Shown here piece after piece: positions 1-4,683 of a DNA stretch of 5,089 nt. Position numbers and translations under genes: made by a program. This DNA comes from Actinomycetota bacterium (GTDB taxonomy: Bacteria > Cyanobacteriota > Vampirovibrionia > Obscuribacterales > Obscuribacteraceae). How positions within the stretch are numbered: position 1 is the first letter of the stretch; the number at the start of each line of letters is the position of its first letter. Location of the stretch: positions 1 through 5,089 of the forward strand of contig CAJCIF010000254.1 in the NCBI GenBank assembly GCA_903970355.1, given 5' to 3'. The notes beneath the pieces were generated by a model. That model was not told the DNA's origin. It did no database searches and worked only from the letters and a program-made list of their open reading frames with translations.

Positions 1-915
1 CTTGGTGGGAAAAGTCCACTTGCCGGAAGTCTTTGGTTGTTCTTTTGTAATTCTCGGATTGTTATAACCGCCAATTGCCTGCAATTGCCAGGTTGTGCGG
101 AGTGCTTCGCCGGTATCATCTTGATTCATGATTGGAGGCGATCCAGTAAGCGTTGCCCAATTTTCTACTTTGCGATCGGCTAATCCGGTCAGGCTGAATG
201 TGAGGTCCATGACTTCATCGATATTGCGTGCAGTCAACATGCTGGCGCTGATATTGGCATTGGGTGTTTCGAGAAGATATCTCAAGGCGCTGTGGTAACT
301 AGATTCAACCCAGCCATCACGGAAAGAAAAAACACCAATGATGCGGCCGCGGAAAACATACATCATGCAAACGGATAAACCATCTATGGTGCTAACGACG
401 ATTACACCGGGCATATTCTTTTCGATCAAAGCGTTGGTGGTCCATTCCAATTTTTGTTCGGGATGACCTGTGGGTGGTTCAAGTACAACACCATGAAATA
501 ACGATGCGGAAGATATCACCAGTTCTTCGCTTAGGTGATAGGCATCGAGCAAATTATCAGGTTGAGTAAGATCAGAAAGAGTGCGATCGTGTCCTTCCGG
601 ACCCATAACTTGTTGGCCAAGCTTTCTGTTGCCGTAGATGCAACCAAGTACTCTGCCACGGAAAATCAAAATTGCAGCGCGCGATCGCGCGGCCGGTGAA
701 ATTACTCTGAGGCAACAAGTGCTTTGATTGCCTTCAATTGAAACCATTAGCTCTCGATATTTGGCCGCACTTGCTTGGGCTATTTCATGTCTATTGCGAT
801 CGATTGGTAGAGGCACCAATCCAATAGCACGCCTATTAGCGCCGGAAGCAATTTTGTCGCCCTCAGCTATCTGAGATTGCGTTGTTATCCTGCGTTTTTC
901 TGTCCATGCAAACAT
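1..915 (-). CDS. Unrecognised protein with duplicated FRGR module (N-terminal part; runs off left edge)
   Basis: I do not recognise this protein. The frame is open from the ATG at 915-913 to base 1: 305 codons with no stop, so the C-terminus is outside the window. No signal peptide or membrane helix is visible, so it is probably cytoplasmic. Residues 1-60 are polar and charged. Two similar segments follow, each with a hydrophobic strand and then a basic turn: IFRGRVLG at 84-91 and VFRGRIIG at 187-194, 103 residues apart, suggesting an internal duplication of an alpha/beta domain. From about 240 the chain is polar with Trp at 253, 276 and 290. The ATG is favoured because it is the only ATG near the 5' end. 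The frame continues upstream to a stop at 1014-1012, with a possible TTG at 939-937. No good Shine-Dalgarno is visible, so the start is uncertain. That it is coding is well supported by length and by the repeated motif. Confidence 0.8.
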   Translation of the reverse strand, partial: MFAWTEKRRITTQSQIAEGDKIASGANRRAIGLVPLPIDRNRHEIAQASAAKYRELMVSIEGNQSTCCLRVISPAARSRAAILIFRGRVLGCIYGNRKLGQQVMGPEGHDRTLSDLTQPDNLLDAYHLSEELVISSASLFHGVVLEPPTGHPEQKLEWTTNALIEKNMPGVIVVSTIDGLSVCMMYVFRGRIIGVFSFRDGWVESSYHSALRYLLETPNANISASMLTARNIDEVMDLTFSLTGLADRKVENWATLTGSPPIMNQDDTGEALRTTWQLQAIGGYNNPRITKEQPKTSGKWTFPTK

Positions 916-931
916 ATTGTTAGTAAAAGAA

Positions 932-1009
932 GTCTTCAAAGCGGGGAACTCGAAGAGAAAAGCATAAAGCTCTCTTGTTGCAAATAATCTACCAGAGTCC
1001 CTTGAAGAC
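932..1009 (-). promoter_or_regulatory. Nested inverted repeat / candidate structured 5' leader
   Basis: Perfect 8-base arms GTCTTCAA (932-939) and TTGAAGAC (1002-1009) extend inward as GGG and ACTC pairings, with 3- and 2-base bulges, for about 15 pairs (arms 932-951 and 995-1009). The enclosed loop has its own hairpin: AAGAGA at 953-958 pairs with TCTCTT at 971-976, with two more GC pairs inside and a 5-base loop. It lies 16 bases upstream of the ATG at 915 of the leftward gene. On that strand it is followed by a short T-rich run (TTCTTTT). It could be a leader that controls translation, an attenuator, or the end of a small RNA. I do not recognise it as a known riboswitch. Confidence 0.4.
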
Positions 1010-1129
1010 CGTCACTGGTGGAAATACGAAGAGCAATAAACCGTAAACGAGCACTGCCTTAGAAACGGGTGAATCAGGCTGTAGCAGGCAAATTTGAGGT
1101 AGTCATGAGAACAGGTTAATGCTTTCTCA

Positions 1130-1154
1130 GGCTTCGGATAAATCAGCCAAAGCC
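1130..1154. repeat. Short hairpin-forming inverted repeat
   Basis: GGCTTCGG at 1130-1137 pairs with CCAAAGCC at 1147-1154 with one mismatch and a 9-base loop. No T-run follows on either strand. It sits directly beyond the T-rich tail of the hydrolase terminator, so it may add to the 3' structure of that transcript. The role is unknown. Confidence 0.3.
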
Positions 1155-1155
1155 C

Positions 1156-1185
1156 AATAATAAAAGTAAGCACCATATATGGTGC
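1156..1185 (-). terminator. Rho-independent terminator of the hydrolase gene
   Basis: GCACCATATATGGTGC at 1170-1185 is a perfect 16-base palindrome. Read on the minus strand it is followed by TTACTTTTATTATT (1169-1156), a T-rich tail. It begins 34 bases past the hydrolase stop codon, the expected place for an intrinsic terminator. The stem is about six pairs closed by a tight TATA loop, so it is only moderately stable. The same palindrome could instead serve as a protein-binding site. Confidence 0.6.
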
Positions 1186-1219
1186 CATTCATTACTCATG
1201 ATTCGATAATATAGAAGCG

Positions 1220-2173
1220 CTACTTTACGCTTAGCAGAGTTACCCCGGTCAATTTCTTTTGAGGATCTGCCTTCATATCGCCTTTGACATATTTATCTAG
1301 AAACGCAATCGCATAATGGTTGATTAGATCGCGCTTTTGTTCATCTTTGCCCAAATTCGAAAAGTCAAAATGGCCTACGTTGTCGAATTCGACAAATTCA
1401 CAAGGAGATGACGTCTTGTCGTAAGCTCCGTTTTGTCTTTTCAAACTCGGTGTAATACCTCGATCACGTGTGCCGCCTTGATACATGACCGGTATGCCAA
1501 GTTTTGCAAGAGTGTCATCCAGGATAAAAGGCTCACAGTAAGGAGAGAGAGCTACAACCGCTTTTACACCGGGAAGCTTCCAGGTGGGCCATGCTCCTGC
1601 CAGTCCGAGCGCGGTATAACCACCCAGGGAGTGGCCGGATAGTACTATCCTGGTCCAATCAATTTCGCTATTAAAATGAGCGTCTTTGTGGAGCGCATCG
1701 ATCAATTTAACGATGTCGTCGTAGCGGTCTTTATAGACTTCATCATTCCACTGAGCAATCTTCTGAAAGGGAACCTCAGGTCTTAAAGAACCTCCTGCAC
1801 CCATTGCATCTTTGTGGTTCGGAGCAACCACTAGATAGCCTGCATCGGCTAGAGCCTTTGTGTAGAAGGTGCTTTGAGTGTTGCCGCCGTGAAACCCATG
1901 TGAAAAGATAACGAGCGGATAAGGACCTTTTCCTTTATTAGGCTCCCAGATTGCTACCTTTAGGCCGGCCAAGGTTATTTTCTTAGTGCCTTGCCCTGAT
2001 TCGACTGTCGCTTTCAGGGTTGAGGTTGTATCGCCAGTCGCAGGCACTTCTTGTCCATTGGCGCGCGATTGCATCCGATTCATCAGGAACTGGCGTAAAG
2101 GGCCCTGAGCGAAAACAGTTTTGCAACTCAGAATCACAGCCATAATAAGCAGTAACAGGATTTTGTTTTTCAT
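1220..2173 (-). CDS. Exported alpha/beta hydrolase (dienelactone hydrolase / PAF-acetylhydrolase-like)
   Basis: A 317-residue serine hydrolase. Residues 1-22 form a Sec signal peptide: a KNK start, a hydrophobic core, and a V-F-A/Q cleavage site after Ala22, so the enzyme acts outside the cytoplasm. A Cys at 17 in ILSC loosely resembles a lipobox but is a poorer match. The fold markers are in order: oxyanion-loop SHGF at 91-94, the nucleophile elbow GHSLGG at 180-185 (Ser182), a likely acid Asp237 in GGTRDRG after the GIPVMY strand, and His268 in NVGHFDF. The arrangement resembles the PAF-acetylhydrolase/chlorophyllase/dienelactone hydrolase group, which cleaves ester bonds. The substrate cannot be told from sequence. 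The ATG at 2173-2171 is preceded by a weak AGG. The gene is followed by a hairpin terminator and diverges from the ECF sigma operon, with which it shares a 130-base control region. Family assignment is confident; function is not. Confidence 0.9.
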   Translation of the reverse strand: MKNKILLLLIMAVILSCKTVFAQGPLRQFLMNRMQSRANGQEVPATGDTTSTLKATVESGQGTKKITLAGLKVAIWEPNKGKGPYPLVIFSHGFHGGNTQSTFYTKALADAGYLVVAPNHKDAMGAGGSLRPEVPFQKIAQWNDEVYKDRYDDIVKLIDALHKDAHFNSEIDWTRIVLSGHSLGGYTALGLAGAWPTWKLPGVKAVVALSPYCEPFILDDTLAKLGIPVMYQGGTRDRGITPSLKRQNGAYDKTSSPCEFVEFDNVGHFDFSNLGKDEQKRDLINHYAIAFLDKYVKGDMKADPQKKLTGVTLLSVK

Positions 2174-2194
2174 TTTCTTGCCTGGAGATAAAAC

Positions 2195-2223
2195 GGAACC
2201 TGATGTTTATACACTTTCGGTAG
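2195..2223 (+). promoter_or_regulatory. Candidate ECF-type promoter of the sigma operon
   Basis: GGAACC at 2195-2200 resembles the GGAAC -35 element used by many ECF sigma factors. Seventeen bases later comes CGGTAG (2218-2223), a poor match to the usual -10 element (CGTC or TCTGA types). It would give a leader of about 75 bases before the ATG at 2304. It is attractive because the operon encodes an ECF sigma factor and such operons commonly regulate themselves. The -10 mismatch keeps confidence low. No good sigma-70 promoter was seen in the same gap. Confidence 0.25.
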
Positions 2224-2255
2224 CGAAAAGTTTTGATCTCAAAACGAAACTTTTG
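2224..2255. promoter_or_regulatory. Candidate operator: inverted and direct repeats in the divergent region
   Basis: AAAAGTTT (2226-2233) and AAACTTTT (2247-2254) form a perfect 8-base inverted repeat around 13 bases. Inside and overlapping it is a second perfect one, GTTTTG (2230-2235) and CAAAAC (2240-2245). CGAAA also recurs at 2224 and 2245, 21 bases apart, about two helical turns. The cluster lies between the two divergent genes, where a shared regulator or a leader-RNA hairpin would be expected. The bases are AT-rich and simple, so chance is possible. Confidence 0.35.
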
Positions 2256-2303
2256 CCTGGGCAGCGGGTATCAGTAGTGGTTCCTTTCGAATGGGGGTGA
2301 ATT

Positions 2304-2792
2304 ATGAAAAATGCAAAAGTAACACTTTTAGCATTGGCTGTGGGCATAGGTGTATCCCTGTGGGGCATACAAGCGTTGCCGTCCTACGCCGAACGCCAGG
2401 TGATAGCTGCAGACACGGACGATGCTAATTGGCCTTCTGCCGTGCGCAATCATTTTGAGAGTATCTTTTTCAAAAGGATTCATGCAACCGAAGATCAACG
2501 CGGCAAGTTGAAGGAAATCATTGATACCGCCTTCGATGAAAATAAAGATCTTCGCAGTCAATTAAAGAACGAATTTAATTCATTAGTAGATTCGGTAACG
2601 GATGGCAAGACATCAGAAGATCAACTGCACAAACAGTACGAGGAAATTAAGGCAACGAGGGACAAACTGGCCGACAGACGGTTTAACACCATATTGAAAG
2701 TCCGGACGGTTTTAACCCCCGATCAGCTCAAGGAAGTTGGTGATAGATTCAAGAGCCGGATGGAAAGTTGGAAAGGTTTTGGTTGTCGCTAG
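2304..2792 (+). CDS. Secreted Spy/CpxP/ZraP-like (LTXXQ) protein
   Basis: A 162-residue protein with a signal peptide of about 29 residues: MKNAK, a hydrophobic core at 6-22, and likely cleavage after Ala29 in PSYA/E. The mature part is almost entirely charged helix. It carries two LTXXQ-type motifs, ATEDQ at 61-65 and LTPDQ at 137-141, each opening a helix, as in the Spy/CpxP and periplasmic heavy-metal sensor families. Those relatives are small periplasmic dimers acting as chaperones, stress brakes or metal sensors. The only cysteine is Cys161 next to the end; no metal-binding cluster is seen. The start is supported by GGGGGTGA at 2293-2300. It is the first gene of the operon, 12 bases before the ECF sigma factor, so it may be a sensor or feedback component of that circuit (inference). 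Family assignment rests on motif and architecture, not on a search. Confidence 0.8.
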   Translation: MKNAKVTLLALAVGIGVSLWGIQALPSYAERQVIAADTDDANWPSAVRNHFESIFFKRIHATEDQRGKLKEIIDTAFDENKDLRSQLKNEFNSLVDSVTDGKTSEDQLHKQYEEIKATRDKLADRRFNTILKVRTVLTPDQLKEVGDRFKSRMESWKGFGCR

Positions 2793-2795
2793 GCT

Positions 2796-2807
2796 CAGGA
2801 ACGGTTG
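2796..2807 (+). promoter_or_regulatory. Ribosome binding site and TTG start of the sigma gene
   Basis: CAGGA at 2796-2800 is followed after four bases by TTG at 2805. The in-frame stop of the preceding gene (TAG 2790-2792) bars any earlier start. The next in-frame ATG lies deep inside the protein, after the essential region 2, so TTG is the best initiator. The weak start and short spacing suggest coupling to translation of the upstream gene. Confidence 0.55.
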
Positions 2808-3389
2808 CAAACCCTACAAACATATACGGACGACAAGCTGATTGAGCTAACCCTTGCCGGTGAGCAGCGCTGCTATGAAGTTCTAGTGCGACGATACACA
2901 CGGTTGGTATTCAACATTGCATTCCAGATAGTGAAGGAGGAAGGAGCAGCAGCAGATGTAACGCAAGAAACTTTTTTGAAAGCATACAAAGCATTAGCTC
3001 GATTTCGAATCGGTCAAAAATTCAAACCCTGGCTATTGCGCATCGCTACAAATTCAGCACTTAATGTCATTCGCGCCTCATCGCAACATACATCCTTAGA
3101 TGATCTTTTGATCGAATCACCAGCAGATGAGCCCAGGAGTAAAGAGGACATTGAAAGCGAAGTAGAGTCCAAAATGTTGCAAGAAGAATTGTCTCGCGTA
3201 TTGGCAAGTTTAAAACCGATACATCGCCATATTTTTCTACTGCGTTATCAATACGATCTCAGTTATGAGGAAATCTCAGAAGTTATGAACGAACCTGTAA
3301 GCACAATCAAATCACTTTTATTCAGGGCCCGCACCGCTGTGCGTGAGCGCTTTAAAGAGATGCCTGAAGCATCAAAAACGGAGAGGTAA
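2805..3389 (+). CDS. ECF-family RNA polymerase sigma factor
   Basis: A 194-residue group IV (ECF) sigma factor that directs RNA polymerase to stress promoters. Region 2 spans about residues 10-92. It begins with DDKLIELTLAGEQRCYEVL and includes DVTQETFLKAY (51-61), the core-polymerase and -10 recognition part, and FKPWLLRIATNSALN (73-87). A charged linker of about 35 residues follows. Region 4 is at about 129-183, with a helix-turn-helix at 144-165 (YEEISEVMNEPVSTIKSLLF) that reads the -35 element. The length is normal for the family and there is no extra C-terminal domain. Translation starts at TTG. The next gene, 7 bases on, encodes its probable zinc-finger anti-sigma factor, the classic ECF pairing. 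The stimulus is unknown; the secreted gene in front points to the cell envelope. Confidence 0.95.
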   Translation: MQTLQTYTDDKLIELTLAGEQRCYEVLVRRYTRLVFNIAFQIVKEEGAAADVTQETFLKAYKALARFRIGQKFKPWLLRIATNSALNVIRASSQHTSLDDLLIESPADEPRSKEDIESEVESKMLQEELSRVLASLKPIHRHIFLLRYQYDLSYEEISEVMNEPVSTIKSLLFRARTAVRERFKEMPEASKTER

Positions 3390-3396
3390 TCAGTCT

Positions 3397-3816
3397 ATGG
3401 CAAAAGACCTATGTTCAGTAATGCGAACGAATTTCGATCGCTATGATGTCGATTCGAAAGAATTGACGCAAGAAGAAACAGCAGGCATGCAAAAACATTT
3501 TGAAAGTTGTGCGCCCTGTCAAAGTTGGCTTGCGAAATGGGAAATGTTGCGAGTTTGCACTAAACAAATGGAAGAGCTGCCGGTGCCTGCAGGCTTAACC
3601 GACCGCATTATTGCAAGCATCGAGAAAGAGCGAAGTTCGGTTTCGATTGTGCGCGAATTCGCATTTGCATTTGGTTGTTTTGCAATCTTTATTGCACTGA
3701 CTATGGTGTTTGGACAAGGTACCGGACAAGAATTGCTAACCTGGTGCTCATGTTTTGTTCTTTTGATTTCGGCTCAGCGGCTTTGTTCTTCTCTGCAACT
3801 GGGAGAAGCAACCTAG
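3397..3816 (+). CDS. Zinc-finger membrane anti-sigma factor (zf-HC2 / ZAS type)
   Basis: A 139-residue protein. Residues 1-45 form a ZAS domain: Cys6 in KDLCSVM, then HFESCAPC with His34, Cys38 and Cys41 (H-x3-C-x2-C), the zinc ligands typical of anti-sigma factors such as RsrA and ChrR. A helical linker carries the LPVPAGLTDRIIASIE segment (61-76) often seen in this family. Two hydrophobic stretches, about 88-105 and 113-129, look like membrane helices, so the zinc domain would be held in the cytoplasm at the membrane. The ATG at 3397 is chosen because GGAGAGG lies ten bases before it and family homology begins there. A longer reading from 3343 would only add out-of-frame sigma sequence. There are eight cysteines, several in the hydrophobic part, which leaves redox sensing possible. 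It should sequester the sigma factor encoded 7 bases upstream. Confidence 0.88.
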   Translation: MAKDLCSVMRTNFDRYDVDSKELTQEETAGMQKHFESCAPCQSWLAKWEMLRVCTKQMEELPVPAGLTDRIIASIEKERSSVSIVREFAFAFGCFAIFIALTMVFGQGTGQELLTWCSCFVLLISAQRLCSSLQLGEAT

Positions 3817-3818
3817 CA

Positions 3819-4592
3819 ATGTTTGTACCGTACACAGCAAAAGATTGGATGGTGCGCTTCGTACTTGCGATAGCACTTGGTGTCACCATTCCTTTCGGTG
3901 CTGTTGTATTTGCCCAATCTTCAGATGCTCCTCCATCAATCTTGGAACGGTTGCAAAATAAACAGCTCGAAGTTGATCGCCGGGTGATGGCGCGGCAGCA
4001 AAAATGGATACCGGAAGGGTTCAATTCGGAAGATGCAGCCATGCACCCGATTATCTATTGGAGAGCGTGGTTGAACCAGCCCTGGCCTGTGCATCGGGTC
4101 TTTATACTGCTTTCGGTATTTGCATTCGTTGCAATTGGCTTTCAACTTATCTGTCCAAAACTTGTTGCAAAATCACAGGTTGTATATGAACAGAAATGGT
4201 TGCGCAGTCTTGGGGCAGGCCTGCTCGTTTTGACTCTGGGTGCTGTGTTGACCGGTGTGTTGGCAAGAACAGGACAGTATCTTGCCATGGCAAACTTGCT
4301 TTTGGGGGCGATAGAAGTAACATCGCTTTTTGGTTTGAGCGTGGCGGCAAAATCGATTGGCAAAGGATTTCTTACCATTGTTCGTTTGCAGAAGTTTCTC
4401 AAAGGAGATCTGGCAACTCAGTACGTGCCAATTTTAGTGGGCATGATAATTTGCGGACTTATGCTGTTGCTGGCTCGTTGTGTACCATTTTTGCCTGGCT
4501 TCGGAGCGAGACTATTGAGTCTAATTGCCTATGCCGGCAGCGGAGCGTTATTGATTTCGGGGAAAATGTCGACCGGAAATCGAGACGAATAG
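3819..4592 (+). CDS. Unrecognised multi-pass membrane protein, last gene of the ECF operon
   Basis: I do not recognise this 257-residue protein. Hydrophobic segments suggest about six membrane helices at 13-32, 93-112, 129-148, 154-176, 203-219 and 230-247. The first could be a signal peptide (VVFA/Q, cleavage after residue 32) or an anchor. Between helices one and two is a charged segment of about 60 residues with a helical, coiled-coil-like part (41-62) and a Trp-rich end (WRAW, QPWP). The ATG at 3819 is two bases past the anti-sigma stop, with GGGAGA at 3801-3806. An open frame reaches back to 3675, but that part overlaps the anti-sigma gene and is rejected; ATG at 3849 is a possible later start. 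Tight spacing implies co-translation with the sigma and anti-sigma genes, so it may be a partner of the anti-sigma factor or the system's membrane output (inference). Confidence 0.8.
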   Translation: MFVPYTAKDWMVRFVLAIALGVTIPFGAVVFAQSSDAPPSILERLQNKQLEVDRRVMARQQKWIPEGFNSEDAAMHPIIYWRAWLNQPWPVHRVFILLSVFAFVAIGFQLICPKLVAKSQVVYEQKWLRSLGAGLLVLTLGAVLTGVLARTGQYLAMANLLLGAIEVTSLFGLSVAAKSIGKGFLTIVRLQKFLKGDLATQYVPILVGMIICGLMLLLARCVPFLPGFGARLLSLIAYAGSGALLISGKMSTGNRDE

Positions 4593-4607
4593 ATCCTTAT
4601 GTACATA

Positions 4608-4633
4608 GAAAAGCATTTTCGAAAAGCATTTTC
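4608..4633. repeat. Perfect tandem repeat of a 13-bp hairpin unit
   Basis: GAAAAGCATTTTC occurs twice with no spacer (4608-4620 and 4621-4633). Each unit is itself an inverted repeat, GAAAA and TTTTC around GCA, and the junction forms the 10-bp palindrome TTTTCGAAAA (4616-4625). It lies 15 bases past the stop of the membrane-protein gene, in the gap between two convergent genes. It may be a replication-slippage duplication, part of a termination structure, or a binding site. Confidence 0.8.
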
Positions 4634-4670
4634 CAAGATGCGTCGATGTCTTGCGCCGAGAGTTGGAAAA
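4629..4670. terminator. Candidate bidirectional stem-loop between convergent genes
   Basis: TTTTCCAA at 4629-4636 and TTGGAAAA at 4663-4670 form a perfect 8-base stem with a 26-base loop. It lies where both convergent transcripts should end. The tail is CTATTTCTAG on the plus strand and TGCTTTTC on the minus strand. The stem is AT-rich and the loop is long, so it is a weak terminator by the usual criteria. Confidence 0.3.
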
Positions 4671-4683
4671 CTATTTCTAGTGC

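Larger units (their letters stand above)
916..1219. other. Intergenic region without a gene
   Basis: This 304-base stretch separates two genes that both point left. No plausible ORF or tRNA was found. It contains, from right to left, a palindrome with a T-rich tail (probable terminator of the hydrolase gene), an 8-bp stem with one mismatch at 1130-1154, and a nested inverted repeat at 932-1009 next to the start of the left-hand gene. A weak promoter reading left is possible, with GTGACG at 1015-1010 and TAGATT at 991-986, 18 bases apart. It overlaps the nested repeat and is not convincing. Confidence 0.6.

Noticed and set aside
69..90. CAATTGCC-type direct and inverted repeats
   Set aside because: They lie inside a coding region and are explained by local codon choice; too short to support a regulatory call.
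940..1014. In-frame upstream extension of the left-hand gene to the stop at 1014-1012
   Set aside because: No ATG or GTG is present, only a TTG at 939-937, and the interval coincides with the nested inverted repeat. ATG at 915 is preferred, though an N-terminal extension is not excluded.
2205..2242. Sigma-70 promoter for the hydrolase (TATAAA at 2210-2205, TTGAGA at 2242-2237 on the minus strand)
   Set aside because: The spacing between the two elements is 26 bases, far from the 16-18 required.
3343..3396. Upstream ATG extending the anti-sigma gene by 18 codons into the sigma gene
   Set aside because: The added residues are an out-of-frame reading of the sigma gene's end. The ATG at 3397 has a good ribosome site and begins the zinc-finger domain.
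3675..3818. Longer start for the last membrane protein
   Set aside because: It would overlap the anti-sigma gene by 142 bases in another frame. The ATG at 3819 follows that gene's stop by two bases with a plausible ribosome site.
3701..4402. Several minus-strand open frames opposite the membrane-protein gene
   Set aside because: They are antisense to a well-supported operon, have arginine/serine/proline-rich compositions typical of chance frames, and show no recognisable motif.
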